A stretch of 64,000 nt of DNA from Heterodera schachtii (GCA_023374025.1 SIJG01000037.1:461680-525679), one strand, 5' to 3'. Positions 10,863-24,839 are shown, counted from the first letter of the stretch. The notes: generated from the letters alone by a model not told the origin. Numbers and translations: made by a program.

Positions 10863-12040
10863 TTATTGCTTTTGGCAAATAATCACTTCTTTGCTCAGAG
10901 TTGCGTAATCCGCTTCTCGTCGCGACGCTTCTCTCAATACAAATTTTTTGTTTTCGGCTGTCCCGTAAATGCGAGTGTCACACACCTCAAAAAGAAAACG
11001 AATGGTTTGCTGGTCATAGCGTTAACGAAGACATACCCGGACCATAACATTGTCAATCCGAAGGTAAAAACGTGACAAAAAGAAGAAAGTGTCGTGCATT
11101 ATGCGTATTCGAACTGTCATCTGTGAAGAGTAAATTAGCAAAGTTTACAGATTGACAGAGCTAGACCCAGGCCTGTTCTTTTCCTGGATAGTCAAATTTT
11201 GGCAACCTGTATTTTCTGTACTTTTACACAGAAAGTACAGGCACATGCCATTCGGGAAATACGGGTCCAGGCTTTTTTCAAAAGGTCGAGCTCTACAGAA
11301 TGAACCACATTCTCCTTCTCAAGTAGTCATTTCCTCCGTTTGATTACCTGGGCACAGCCGTTGTCTGCAAGTTCATCTTCGTAAAGGGTTATTTGTTCAT
11401 AAAAATGAATTGGGTCTCTCCGTTTCAGTCTTTCGTAGTCAATTCGTTCGTTTTCACTGGCTTTTTCCACTCGAACGCCTTCGCCGACAGTGCCCTGATA
11501 ATCGCTAGTGAAAGTCCAATCGAACGCATGGACGGGATCAGAAGGAAACGAAAAGTCACGACGAGCGTTGGACCAAACACTGCTGGGACCGACCTAATTT
11601 GTGAATTCAACAAACATGCACAAAGTCAACCTAAACTGGAAATTCAGAAAAGCACCTTGACATTCGGCAAGTGTTCCTTGTCCACACATTTCAACGCGTC
11701 AAATGCATTAAATTCAATCAAAATTCGTTTTTGGTCACTGCACTTCGTTTTGGCCATAATAGTGAGTGAATTGTACGGAAAGACCATTTCGGGCAGGTGA
11801 GGGAGTCCCAACCGGCATTCGAAGCGGCACACCTTTAATGACCATTCTGCGGACTCAATACACTTTTCTCTACAAGCCAACTTGGCAAAAAGCAGTGCCC
11901 TCTTCTCCATTCTTCCCATGGCCACACGTCGATTCCAAAATCCGATCATTCGTAACCACCGCCTCCAAGTCATTGAAAAAAGCGTGGGTTTGCTCCTTGC
12001 GATTGCCTCGTAACGCTCGAGCGATGACAGCTTTCGCCAT
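10863..12040 (-). CDS. tiprl: TIP41-like protein (TIPRL), PP2A-family phosphatase regulator
   Basis: Exons (plus coordinates) 11874-12040, 11656-11832, 11348-11593, 11037-11120, 10863-10985; about 265 aa. TIPRL/Tip41 binds PP2A-type catalytic subunits and takes part in TOR signalling. Matching segments: LPHLPEMVFPYNSLTI, ILIEFNAFDALKCV, HAFDWTFTSDYQGT, IHFYEQITLYEDELADNG, VRIRIMHDTFFFLSRFYLRI and VCDTRIYG. Exon 1 is one base short: GAT-CG then GATTTTGGAATC (around 11942-11943) needs one added base to read NDRDFG and to meet the exon 2 phase, so a one-base assembly deletion is likely. A start at 12058 is also possible. Confidence 0.88.
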
Positions 12041-12058
12041 AATTTCCTCTTTTTGCAA

Positions 12059-12629
12059 GTTTTTGAGTAAACAATTAGGCGGACGCCCTTTTTTAAAAGG
12101 AACAAAGAAAACAAAAAACGTTGGGCTTTATGTGATTATTTTGCTAATTCGCCAAAAGGAGTTCAAAAAAAATTTGCAGAATTTAACATGAGTCAATGTT
12201 TCACTGAATTTAAGGGCGTTTGGTTACCTTTTAATTCTGAATTAAATAACCAACAACAAATAGAATGAAATTTATAGCGAATCGAGCAAGCGAAAACAGT
12301 AATTAGGAGATATTTTTAAAACATAGATAACAGCATTTGTATTTTCCCCGAAATTCAGTACATATAAATTTTATTAATTCAGATTTAATCAAATTAAAAA
12401 AAAACTGTTTGTTTTTTTTTTTTGCTTTATCTTTTTTCATTTGCTTATTTAAAAATTCTGGGGAATGAGGAGACGGTGCAGGCAGATAAACAATAAATAC
12501 CACCGAAAAACATTTTTATTTGAATAGATTCAACTAAAATTTTTTCAAAAATTGCCGATAATTTGAACATGACAAATACAAATACTGTTATTTAAATTTT
12601 TTATCAAAGAGAATGATCAATTAGTCAAT
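12059..12629. other. AT-rich intergenic spacer
   Basis: Separates TIPRL from the CDC26-like gene, both on the minus strand. A/T runs and short stop-ridden frames only. It would hold the TIPRL promoter and the CDC26-like 3' UTR. No repeat or RNA gene recognised. Confidence 0.5.
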
Positions 12630-12819
12630 TTATGAAGGACTTGCTTCAGTGTGCAGTTGCTGAACATTCTGTTGCTGATCGCCCTTAGATGGAAAAATTA
12701 AAAATGTATTTGATTAGTTCAATATATGCCTCATTTTGTTGTTGCTTTTTCTTTGGGAGATTAATTTCCTCAATGTCTGCTTGTTTCAACTTTATTACAC
12801 TTAAAGGTCGACGAATCAT
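12630..12819 (-). CDS. cdc-26: CDC26/APC12-like small anaphase-promoting-complex subunit (candidate)
   Basis: Two exons, 12730-12819 and 12630-12683, give 47 aa. The N-terminus MIRRPLSVIKLKQADIEEI resembles the CDC26 helix ([20 protein letters not shown]), which stabilises the APC6/CDC16 TPR subunit of the ubiquitin ligase. The rest is Lys/Gln-rich (LPKKKQQQNEGDQQQ), ending in EASPS. The join needs a GC donor (AATGAG|GCATAT) and an AAG acceptor; without splicing the frame runs 15 residues further and stops. Starts of this gene and the BAG6-like gene are divergent, 360 bp apart. Family assignment rests on one short motif. Confidence 0.55.
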
Positions 12820-13179
12820 TGAATTTCGGACCAGTGATAATTTAGCGTAATCTAAAACATCAAAAAAATCAAGTTGTCGTTTTGGGTGCCCTTCTCAATT
12901 AACGATTCTTTTATCCGACAAAATCAAAACTTTTGCAAAATGAATTTTTGGCGAAACGTTCTATTCTCGATATCGCAAGAAACTGCTAAAAACAGCTGAA
13001 ATTCTTTAAGATCAGGAAATATCTAAACACAGTCTTTTAGATTTATCTGTGTGTTTGTTTTTTCCTTCTTTAAATAATTTGTGCACAATGTTTTTTGTGA
13101 AATTCATTTTGTTTTTTTTTTATTTTCCTTTATTTACCACATGCTAACTTTCCTTTTTGTTTAGAAAGGCATAATAAAA

Positions 13180-16144
13180 ATGTCTTTAATTAAATTAGTT
13201 GTGAAAACGATTGATGGGAAAGATTCCATCGTTCGAGTGGATCCGAAGGTTGTTATTTAACTCAAATTTTTTCTACATTAGTTGGTTTTAATTGTTTTAT
13301 TATTAGATGTCACTCGACCACCTTCGCCATGCAATCGAAGCAGCAACTGGGATTTCCAAAAATGACCAGCGACTGATTTTTCGTGGCCGTATTCTCAAAG
13401 ATGAATCATTATCACTCACTGACCAGGGCTTTGATGATGGACTGGCAATTCACGTTGTCACAAAACCACCACCCGCTTCTACGAATGGTTCATCAACGGA
13501 AAGCAGAAGCAGCGAAACGTCGCAAAGTCATCAACAACCCGAAGTTACCGTCGTACCGCAAATAACGACTCAGAATCTGATTGTCGGACAAGTCGTCCTC
13601 GAAAGGACTTCCCTCTTCGACGACCCAAATGTTGCATTGGTAAGAAATGTTGTTTACTCGCTTTTTGTTGCTAAATTAATCTTTAAGGATGCCGTCACCA
13701 ATGCCTTGGAGGAGATTCGTGGGGCTTTTCAACTCGAAACAGAATCTTCGCTAAACACTAATATCCAAAATGGAAGTTTTGCTGTCAATGTGATCTTACG
13801 CGGAATGCGTGAGCAAATTGTGGATGGTCCGGCGAGAGAGCGCTTCGAATCGCTTAGAGTTGAGGTCAAGAAACTCGCGTGGCTTGTCGCCTTGGTTAAG
13901 GTCAAATTTCAATTAAATGAAAATGATTAAGTTTTTGTACACCATTACCAATTGCAAATTCGAGTTGGAATTCGGTCGTTTGACTCTTTTTCTTCCAGGC
14001 TCAATTCGTTAACAGAATTGATGCGATTTTCTCTAGCCAAGACGAGCTGTCACAGCCTGAGGCTTACCAAACGATTGGCGACATTTTACTTGCGATGCAT
14101 TCATTTGACCATTTTGATGAAAATGACCTCAAGAGATTTACCGAACGAGACGAGGACCAGGAGTTGATCACGCTCATTAGGGAACTCACTGCTTGGCAAT
14201 TGCCGGACGACGAAGCGCATCTTCAAACTCTAAACAGAAACACTGTTGTCAGGTACGGATTGTGTCGGTCACAGTGCTAGAACAGTTCTCTTTTCCTTAT
14301 TAGTTAGTGTCCGTTTAATGACTTTAATAACAATTTTTCGTTTTCCTACAGACATTGTCTTTCAATGGATTTGAGTCGGCTTTTGGTCTTTTTGGGTTTG
14401 GTGGATGCGAAGATCAATGAGCATTTGATGAGTCGTTTCAATCTCGTCCTGTCTCACCGACATAATCTTCAGGTTGGCTTAACTGCCCTTGACATTCTTT
14501 TGACCATTATTTATTGTTAGTCTTCGTCTTATTCTGCTCGCTTAATGAATTGTTTCTCGTCCGCCGTCTCGCGGATTCAACACGCACGGGCGCACATTTA
14601 CCATTCGATCAGTGACATTGGAGTTCATGTGGATGACAACGGATTTAATCGACTCTTTCCCCAACTTTTACATTACGAAAGGGCCACGGAACCACCTCAA
14701 GCGGACATTACACTGACTTTCGTTCGTCCTGGAGGTAATTGCTGAACTTAATGTTTGTAATTGCTTTTCTCACACAATTGCCACTTTGTTATTAGCAACT
14801 CCTTCACATTCCCAAATGCCGAGTGTTGTCTCCCAGCAACCGCCTTCGCGTGATTCTCCGCCTCATTCCGATTCGACGCCGAATCCCCCTTCCCATAGTC
14901 AGCAGAATAATCCGACTGCTCTTAATTCGTTGCTTTCCGGCTTTATGTCTTTTGCACATCAATGTACACAGTTTTCTTTCTGATTATCTTTCCAGGCTTT
15001 ATGCTTAATTTTCAGTGCTTGGCGGTGTTCCTGATCAAAATCATCCACGACGCCCTACCATTTCGCCGCGTACTTCTCGCTCCGTTTCCTTCGCCCCGCG
15101 GTCGTCCGCTTCGTCCAGATCAACTAATTCCGCGGGTTTGACTGGACAATTCCCCCGACCCTTTCGTCACGTGCAAGGGTCCCAAAGACGTTTTCCTTTT
15201 GGTCTGACAACGTTGAATTGGAATCAGACACCACCCAGCGTAAGTAATCCATTTATTATATCGGCATTTATTAGTTTACTTTTGAGGCACCCAATGCGCT
15301 TTTCGTTGGTCCTCGGCCACCCTTTGTTTTTCCGATTTTCACAATCGATCCGTTTTTGACTTGTTCCAGCCGACGATATCGTGTATTTGAGAGTGACTCG
15401 GTAGGACTGTTTTTACGTCACAACGAACCCCAAAATTTTTAGCGCCACAATGATTTTTGGAATGACCCCGAAACTGCGCGTCTTGGCATTTTTCCTCCGT
15501 CGAATTCTGTCACTGCTTCCTCCAACCGAATGCAAAATGTTCCTCCGTTTGCTTTCAATTCGGCATCTGATGACATTTTGTTGGATGGAATGTCTCACAA
15601 TCAACGTGGAAATGCGAATGCTAACATGGGACCTCCTCAAGGGGTTGGTTCTGGCTCTTCTGCTGAGAATTCCGACTCATCTGCGGATAATCAACCTTCA
15701 AATGAGCAAGGGGAAGCAGTAAGAAAGCAAAAGCCAATTTCTTGCATTGTTTTTTTTTCTTAAGGCATTCAATAGCATCGGCGATTTTTCACATTTTGTT
15801 CGGCAAATTTTTCATTCGGTCGTTCATGGGATGGCTGTGAATGACAGCAACATATTCCCGCCGAATTCTGCACAGGCAAGAAACGGCTTCACCGCCAACT
15901 CGCGAGGTAAGGCGTTTGCTCAAATCACTGATCTTTTCTTTTTAATTTAGTCACCGGTTTTACCCCTTTAATTGTCAATCCTTCGCTGTCGCGTGAGTCT
16001 GATGAGTTGTTCATGAACATCGGCGCAGTTCAAGTTAGCCGTTTCTTTTTTAAAAGCTTGTTACCATTAAACCGTTTCTAGGGCCTAATTGCCATGCCAA
16101 TTCCTCCCAGGGGAAATGCGCCGCAGAATCAGCACCATCCATAG
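13180..16144 (+). CDS. BAG6-like ubiquitin-like domain protein
   Basis: Thirteen exons, all in phase: 13180-13248, 13307-13639, 13688-13900, 13999-14252, 14352-14472, 14521-14734, 14796-14963, 15016-15239, 15287-15400, 15443-15718, 15765-15906, 15951-16033, 16082-16144; 757 aa. An N-terminal ubiquitin-like fold (residues about 1-80: KLVVKTIDGKDSIVRVDP, DQRLIFRGRILKDE) is followed by a Ser/Gln linker. A helical block of the BAG6 type contains AQFVNRIDAIFSS and SARLMNCFSSAVSRIQ with HISISD-like sequence. Long Pro/Ser/Asn-rich regions and a short SIGDFSHFVRQIF helix follow. BAG6 chaperones hydrophobic proteins for degradation or tail-anchored insertion. No C-terminal BAG-like domain is obvious. 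Ubiquilin is less likely: no UBA or STI1 repeat seen. Confidence 0.7.
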
Positions 16145-17059
16145 CCACGAACTGAGCCAATTTCGGACTTACCTATTGAATTGGTGGCCTTAAACTCTCA
16201 AAATTTGATTTGTCTTGTACAGCTTATTCACAAGCTCATCCACCGAATATACCTTCTTGGTTCGGGTGCCAATAAATTTCCGCTAGTTCGAATATATTTG
16301 TTAAATTAATACATCGTCCTTTAATATTGGTGAACATGCTCTCATTTGTCAGCTCATCTGGAAATTTTTTGAGACTGCTGAATAAACCGAAATTATTTGT
16401 TCATTTATGCTCGTTATGTGAAATGGCAAATAACACGTCAGGGGAGCCGGGAAAAGTCAAGTTTTCAATTTTAAGGTTCATGCATAATCAGAGCCTTAGA
16501 TTCGTGATCACAATATTTTTTTAACCCCAAATTCATTGCTAAACTATTTTAAATATAATTTAAAAAACCGAAAAAAAAATCGAGTAGATGAAAAATCATA
16601 GATAAAAATCAATGATTTTCAAAATCTGGGCTCAGATTCGTGATCAGCGCATTTTTTAAGCCTAGAAAAAATACCTGCGAAATTTAACATTTTTTTTTCG
16701 TCGGGACACCAATTCTTGACCATTGCCGCATTTCTTAGGAAATCCACTAAAAATTCCATCAAGTTTCCCGGTCGGCGCTTATCCGAACCGCCTGACCCAA
16801 AACCCACAAAATTCTAGAAAATTTAGCAAAATGCAAAAACTAATTTTTATGAAGATTTGCTGAGTAGCAAAAGCGCTGACCCCCCAGACCCCCGCAAGAA
16901 TTTCGGTTGACCCTCCCCCCTTCATATATGTTGTAGTAGACAGAAAGCACGCGGTCCCATGCCCATTTTGTATGTTGACGCATTCCCAATCCGAATGTAT
17001 AGATTCAACAATTTAATCAACAAAGCATATAAAAGGGAATATATCCGTCGTACAATTGA
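16145..17059. other. intergenic spacer with repeat fragments
   Basis: Convergent space between the BAG6-like gene and RPL10. Holds two copies of the dispersed motif ATTCGTGATCA(C/G) (near 16500 and 16631). Near 16876-16929 there is a C-rich end, CTGACCCCCC...GGTTGACCCTCCCCCCTTCATATATG, matching the right end of the 39.6-40.15 kb element. No gene recognised. Confidence 0.6.
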
Positions 17060-17918
<859 letters not shown>

Positions 17919-18581
17919 TTTTAGTTTAATATGGTTTTCTAAAGTGATTAAAAACTGAAGAGTGAAAGCACATGTCGGTAATAAAGTTATCGCTTTTTAT
18001 TTTAAAGCAATGACTGAAGCTGGGAGGGCCTGAGTACGGGTTTTAGAAATATTACAAGTCCATGTTTCTTGTAAGACGGGGAGTTTAGCAAAACGGTTTT
18101 TACAATCTTTCATCCAGACTATGAGTGATTTGCTAAAATGTTTTTTTTTTTTGGAAAACCAATGCAAAAAATCTTTAATATAAATTCACAATAAACAGAA
18201 TAACATAACTTTTTTTAAAATGCTACAGTACACAAAATCATGATATAAAATTGAAGCAAAAGGATATATGTGAATTTTAAAACCATAATTCGCAAAAAAA
18301 AAAATTTCGATTAACCAATATTTTTATCAAAACAATGAAAAATTATTTTATGGTTGACACAAATCCGTATATATGTGATATGTAAGAATGTTAAAACTAC
18401 AAACAGGCAAGAATCTCATGACAAAACTTCTGCAACTAAATGAGTAACAAATTGGCATTTCCAACCGGGCTCAACAATTACAATTAATGAAGTAAAAAAA
18501 TAGAAAGGTATGCGTTATAGTGAAAAACATAGAAAGGTACGCGTTGTGTGTTAAGTTTTTTGGGCAAGTTCTGTCCGTTCT
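17919..18581. other. AT-rich spacer upstream of rpl-10
   Basis: Expected to contain the rpl-10 promoter and the cua-1 3' UTR. A near-repeat, TAGAAAGGTA(T/C)GCGTT, occurs twice around 18500-18545. Otherwise A/T runs; no gene recognised. Confidence 0.5.
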
Positions 18582-21500
18582 TTAGACATTTTCAAATAGT
18601 TTTGCACGGGCGTTTGCTCTGTCACTTAAATTTGGTCCGTCATCGTCGCTTAAATCACTACCGGACGAAAGGAAACTAAATTTCAATAATAAATTAAAAA
18701 AGAAATGAGGAAATAGACCGTTCAGAGGCTGATTTGTCCGCAAAACTCTTCATTCCCACATCGTCCGACAAGTGGGGCGGTGAACGACTCTTCTTTACGC
18801 CTTTGGTAATCCATCGGACAGCACCAATTGTCCGTTTTGCCTTGTCGTCCATTTCAGTGTCAGAAGCGAAGCGTTCCATTGCCGACAAATCCGTTTGCTC
18901 AGTGTTCCTTTTCCCCTCTCTTTTGTTCAGCCCTTTGTACACATTAACTTCAATTCCGTTTTGGTCATTCAAATTCCTCCGGTAACGCTTAAACTCTGTG
19001 TTGGACAAAGAATGTTCTGTCGGCTTCCTTAAGTGTTTGATTTTTCGGGAATTAACCAATTATTTGGAATTGTTAATTGGGAATTCAAAAAAGAAAGTGG
19101 ACATTACTTGAATCTTCGCAACAACAACGAACTGCTCACGACGGACACGGAGGACAATGCCATTGCGGCAGCGGCCATCCACGGCTGAATGTGCACCCCC
19201 CAGGGGGAAAAAACTCCGGCGGCCAACGGAACACCGATGGCATTGTAAACGAAGGCGAAAAATAGATTTAGCCGAATACGGCGGACAACTTTGCGAGATA
19301 ATTTGATGGCACTGACCACGTCGACAAGATTATTCTGACAAAAATAAGTGGGTGAGGGGCGAAAGACAGAAATTAACGAACTTTGACCAGCACAATTCCG
19401 GCACTCTCAATGGCAACGTCGGACCCACGAGCAATTGCAATGCCAACATTGGCAGCAGCCAAAGCCGGACTGTCATTCACTCCATCGCCCACCATGGCAA
19501 CCACTTGGTTTTGGAACTAAAAAACGATGGAGCAGCATAAAAGGGACAGTGCAATAAGGAAGAGCAAGGCTTGCAAATTCGCAGCAAATGAAAAGGTCGC
19601 GTCGATTGGGGAACATTCAACAAAAGAATTTAAGCAATCAATCGAATTGTGATTTCTGCTCCATTTTCCATGCCATTCATTCATTGCTTCTTATTCCCAT
19701 CATCAAATTTCTTACATCCATTTTGAATTTAACCCTTTGGCATTTCCTTCTTCATTAACCTTCTTTTTTTGGGCTAATTGCCATGCCATTGTTTTCTCTC
19801 TACCAATTCACTGCCAAATTGCAGGTGATGCACCATCCCAACCTGAAGCTGTTTGATTTTGTCCTTCTTTTGGTTCGGCAACACTTCCGCGTACACTTCC
19901 CGAATTCCGACTCTTTTCGCGGTCGCTTCCGCAGTCTTTGCATTGTCCCCAGTCAGCAGCACCACTTTCATGCCCATTTGATACAATGCCCAAACCGCCA
20001 AAGGCGCCTCGCGCTTTGCTTGGTCGACAATCGAAATAACAGCCGAAACTTTGCCTAAAATCCCAAAAGTGTTGCAATTGTAATTACTCCATCATAAAAA
20101 TATTCACCATTAACCGCACAAAGTGTCAAAATATTTCCCGCTTGTCGCTCTGCGTGTAAAGTCTCCACCAAATAATTTTCTGTCGGAATTTCATTTTCTG
20201 TCAACCATTTTTCTGTTCCAATAACAACGGAAAATTGCTGCAAAGTATTCAGAGAAGGTTCATTTTCATCAATAATCGCCTGTCAAAAAGCAAATTTAAA
20301 AACATTGGATGAAATGACCGCCAACTTTAGGAGCAATCGAAACAAATTCCACGCTTTTTCTTTTGTCGTGGGAAGGCGAAGAGGGCAACCCGCTCAGTTT
20401 GACCTGAGCCCATTCCATCTCAGTGGCCGTGACGATGGACTCATTTAGCACGGATGAGAGATCGGACACTTCACAACACAGGCCAAACCCGGCTTGGCCA
20501 CGGAATTTGGAGACACGGGCCCAACGGTCATTGTGGAGAAACTGAGCAAAACAAAATTGAATGAATGCGATTGTTGAAGGGACAATGCACCTTCTGGGCA
20601 AAACGGACAATTGCACCGCCGATGGGATGTTCACTGTTCGACTCGGCACTGCCCATCAAAAGTGCCAACCGATGGATCGAAAGTTGGCTGGGAGGCAACG
20701 TCGTGAACAGCTTGACAACTCGCGGCTTTCCTTCAGTGATTGTGCCCGTTTTATCAAATACTACTGTTCTAATCTGTATAAAAAGAATTGTTTAAATAAA
20801 TTTTGAATATAAATTCGTAGCATATATATGGAGGGGGGGGGCGGGGGTTGACCACAACCGTCCTTATAATTGGTAGGCCAAAAGGGGGGTGGGACTTTGT
20901 ATTTTTGGGATTAAAATATGCTTTATGAATTGATGCTTTTGACTGTTTCCGATAACATTAAAGAATTTACCTTCCGCGCCTGCTCCAATGGCTCTCCGCC
21001 TTTGATGAGAATGCCATTCCGAGCTCCGACTCCCGTGCCCACCATAATGGCCGTTGGTGTTGCCAGTCCAAGCGAACACGGACAGGCGATGGACAGCACA
21101 GTGATCGCATATTCAAATGCCTTGCGCAAAATGAATTCCCATTGCTCCACGCTTATCCCTTCGATGGGTTGAGGAAGAGAACTGAGGGAAAAGTGAGAAG
21201 GTTAGGGAGAAAAAGAGAGTAGACAGACTGAAGATGAGAAGAATTCGTCGCCATTTTATGGTTCGTTTGTCCCTTTTGGACGACTCCAACAAAAAGCCAA
21301 ACGACAAAAGTGAAAAGTGAAAGGAGGACGACGCATGGGACGAAATAACCGGCGACTTTGTCCGCTGTTTGTTGGAGAGGAGCCTTTAGCAAAATGATGA
21401 ATAAGGGAGGGGGGAGGGAGGGAGAAGAAGCAGACTTTGGACGACTGTGCTTCTTCGACGAGTCGGACAATTTGGGAGAGAGTCGAGTCCTGGCCCACGT

Positions 21501-23935
21501 GAGTGGCACGGATGATGAGCAGACCGGACTGGTTGAGGGAGCCGCCGATGACGGGAGAATCTAAGCAAATGCAAATTTGAAAGGCTCTTAACTCTTTCCT
21601 GTGCGTGAAATTGCAAAACATTTGCTTACAATTAGAAAAAGACAAATACTTTGGAATGAATACAAAATTTTCAGTTTATTTGACATGAAACGAGTTAAAG
21701 TTAATAAAAAAAACAACAACAAAAAGGCAGTGATTAGTTTTTTTTTGAATATCACTCAAAAATAGCCCATTTTAATGAGTAACTTTGTCTAACACTGAAG
21801 TGGGACCTAATGTACCCGCATTCCCCCGTCATTTTTATAGAAAATAAATTTTATAATCCAACTGATTGTCCCACTTCCACCACCCCGGCCCCACCTGGCT
21901 TCTTCACGACGTGCATTGACTCGCCCGTGATCAGTGATTCGTCAGCCGATGATTTGCCCTCCACGACAATCCCGTCCACGGGGATTTTCTCCCCAGCCAT
22001 AACTTTGATCAGATCGCCTCTCTGCACTAATTCAGTGTCAATTCCGCGCTCCGAAGTGATTTGACCAGTTTTCTCGTCTCGGGTGATCAAAATGGCCACT
22101 TTCGCCTGCATTGACATCAGTTTGCTTAATGCCTCTGAGGTTTTGCCCTAAAAAAAAAAAAAAAAAAAAAATTACGAACATTGTAAAGAGAGACAGACTT
22201 TTGCTTTGTTTTCTAACCATCGGCCCAAGGAAATAAATACAAAAAGCATTGGGGGAACATCAAAGAAAGTCATTGGACTGGACGACCATTGCAACAAAAA
22301 GGCAAGAACCAAAACGGAGACGGAATAAGCATAAGCAATCGAAGTGGCCAAAACGACCAAAACATCCCTAAAATTAATGGAAATTACTAACTTTTTTTGC
22401 CAAATTAATTTACATATTTGCCGTCCGATGTTTGAGTGCTTTCCAACTTTGCATGTAAAAATTTCGTCCTCCGAAAAACTTAAAAAATATATTGCAAATG
22501 AAATGAATTGACATTGGTCAGTGAAAAATAATTATTGTTGTCGACTCGCCTGGACGGGAGTGGCCAAAAGAAAAAGGATCAAATTGTCCAGAGAGAGTGC
22601 GGGGGCAAAAATGTGGACTTGCTGGTCGCGGTTCATTGGAGTTTTGAGGATCCAATGGTAATAAATCATCAGAGCCATCACTGGGATCCCGAAAATCAGC
22701 GAAATCAGAAAGGAAGTTCGCCACCGCACAATGTCTTCTTCGTGCCCTATCCGTTTGAGGCGATTGTCGCGAGAGGCCAACTCAGCACTGTAGCCGAGAG
22801 ACTGTCAAATGATGGCATTAATCGGACAGAGTGCCAAAGAGCACTGACAAACAGACAACTAATTAGTTTACATTTGGCATTTATTGCACCCCCTCCCCCG
22901 CTCTCTTTACAGTTTCATTGTCAGTAAGGTCAACCAACGCGTGTTTGCACCTGAATACGGTCGATGATGTCGCGGAGTCCAACAAGTGCGGACGAAAATT
23001 CAATGGTCGCAACGGAAGTGTGCAGGGACAGGGAGCACGCGTCGACACCGCGCAAGGCCAACACATGCGACTCTATCCTCCGAACACATGCCGCGTGAGT
23101 CATTCCACCGATCGGAAACGGAAGAGTATTTTGGAAAAAGCCAAAATACCAACTGACCAGGAGATGGACTCGTTCATTGTCGCCGGCGTTGTCGTCTTCG
23201 ATCACTTGGCAAGGGAAGCCGAGGTCGTCGATAGCTTGGGCAATATCCGAGGCGGTAATGACGGTGTCGTCATACACAACTTTGGCCTTGAGAAACATCA
23301 GAACGACATTGATGGAATGGACGCCTAAATTGTCAAATGAAGCAACAATTGGCAAAATACCGGAGCTTATCCCCCTCCAATTCTTCAAAGTATTTTTTGA
23401 TTTTAAAAATCTTTCATGAAAGCATGTTTCAAATCCGGCATCAATTTTGGCCTATTCCGAACCCAGGATTTAAAAATTTTTCAAGAAAATTTTTTTAAAA
23501 CATTTCGAGAACGAAATAATAATGGTAATATACCAAAATTTGTGCAGGATTAATTTTCAGCGACCCAAAAAACTACAGAAATATGCTTTCAATTTTTATA
23601 AATCAGTACATTTTTTGAAAAAAAAGTAAAGAATTTTTTTTTCTTTTAGCGAAAATCTTTTTTTCCGAAAAATGGGGGGAGGGAGAACTCCAGCATTGTC
23701 GCAATTGTCAGCCAACAAAGTCCAACTCACCCGCCAAAAGTCCGATTTGCTTTTCAATGGTGGCCACACAAGACGAGCAAGTCATCCCCTCCACAGACAG
23801 AGTGCACTTCTTCAAATACTTTTCATCTTTTGCGACGGGTTTGGCATCTTCAACAACAACGGCACTTTGACGCATCCTTTTGAATCGCATTTGAAAGATA
23901 GAATTAGCCAAAAAGGCATAAAAGGAATAAACCAA
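18582..23935 (-). CDS. cua-1: copper-transporting P1B-type ATPase (ATP7 / CUA-1)
   Basis: Seventeen exons (plus coordinates): 23731-23935, 22951-23324, 22550-22801, 22414-22478, 22199-22367, 21895-22147, 21436-21560, 21229-21383, 20971-21181, 20591-20773, 20326-20541, 20108-20279, 19843-20054, 19382-19516, 19108-19334, 18719-19027, 18582-18675; 1118 aa (1103 from the next Met). It pumps Cu(I) from cytosol into the secretory pathway. Two N-terminal heavy-metal domains: the first has GMTCSSC, the second GGMTHAAC, so its first Cys is His. Eight-helix core with TGES, the ion site SIACPCSLG, phosphorylation DKTGTIT, SEHPIGG and hinge [10 protein letters not shown]. The intron 22479-22549 is GC-AG (CAG|GCGAGT). 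Family members usually have three to six metal domains, so two is few; a further 5' exon cannot be excluded. Confidence 0.95.
20829..20860. repeat. truncated end of a C/G-tract element in a cua-1 intron
   Basis: CATATATATGGAGGGGG...GGGGTTGACC matches, inverted, the right end of the 39.6-40.15 kb element and the fragment at 16.9 kb. No matching second end is found nearby, so this looks like a truncated copy in the intron 20774-20970. Confidence 0.5.
23430..23690. repeat. decayed foldback fragment in cua-1 intron 1
   Basis: Contains CATGTTTCAAATCCGGCATC and TTTTGGCCTATTCCGAACCC, which also occur in the 63.4-63.9 kb element (TTCGGCCTATTCCGAATCCC). It lacks clean terminal repeats, so it is a partial or degraded copy. 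Confidence 0.5.
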
Positions 23936-24839
23936 GCAATAGAAAGAAAGGATTTCGTTTGAAACCTAAGGAAATGCAACGGAAAAAAGAATGGAATCGG
24001 AATTACAATGTTTATTTAAATTTAAGATAAATAAGGATGGTTTATGGTATGTATTGAAACAAATTTTTAGGATTTTAGACAAAGAGACCTTCAGCAGGAA
24101 AGGAGGTAGAAAGATTAAAACCCAATGAAATTCGGATGAAAAACCAGATCAGCACCAAAAAAAACCAAGAACACACCCATTTTTAAGGAATTTTATAAGG
24201 GTAATCGCATCAAATTGCAAAAGTGGGAGGGACGGGAAGAGAAGTAATACACCTAATAAAATTTAAACAGAATATGGAAGTTAATTAAGTTACTTATTAT
24301 CAATTAGATAGAATTTTTTATGAGTAATTACCCCAAATTGGCTCCTGTCATTTTGATTTTTGACGTGCGCCCGTTTTTCCCCCTTATCAATACAAGAGAA
24401 AAGAAAGAAGAAAGAAAAAGAAATAATCTATGAGCAGTTGTACAAAATGAAATAAATATTTCCAAAAACAAAACATTGTGCGATTTTAATTGCCACAATC
24501 GGAGACAAAAGGAAAAAAAAGGGGGGGGGGCAGAGAAGATGAGAACGAAAATGCCACGCTTTTTCACCGTTTTTAACGTCTCGACACTCCGCCCCCCAAA
24601 GAGTTAAACAAAAGTTGAAGAAATACCAACAAAAAAAAAAAAGTCACACACAGGCAAAAGTGAAGTGTTAAGTAGGCAATAGCCGGGGCTTTACATTAAA
24701 AAACCGGACTTTGGAAGTGTATTTGAAGTATAAAAAATCATATTCCTTTCACTACCCGGCTAAAGACTGCCATAAAAGGACAATTAAGAGATGGACACTT
24801 TCAAATAGTCTCCTCAGATCAGCCGACACTTACAGTTTG
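23936..24839. other. intergenic spacer
   Basis: Lies between the cua-1 start and the stop of the Myb/SANT-like gene, both minus strand. Purine-rich and AT-rich with a G run near 24523. No open frame with family similarity, and no inverted repeat recognised. Confidence 0.5.

Noticed and set aside
23110..23160. Possible 48-bp intron in cua-1 exon 2 ([15 protein letters not shown])
   Set aside because: Would end in CCG rather than AG; the frame is open, so it is kept as coding, though it lengthens the linker between metal domains.
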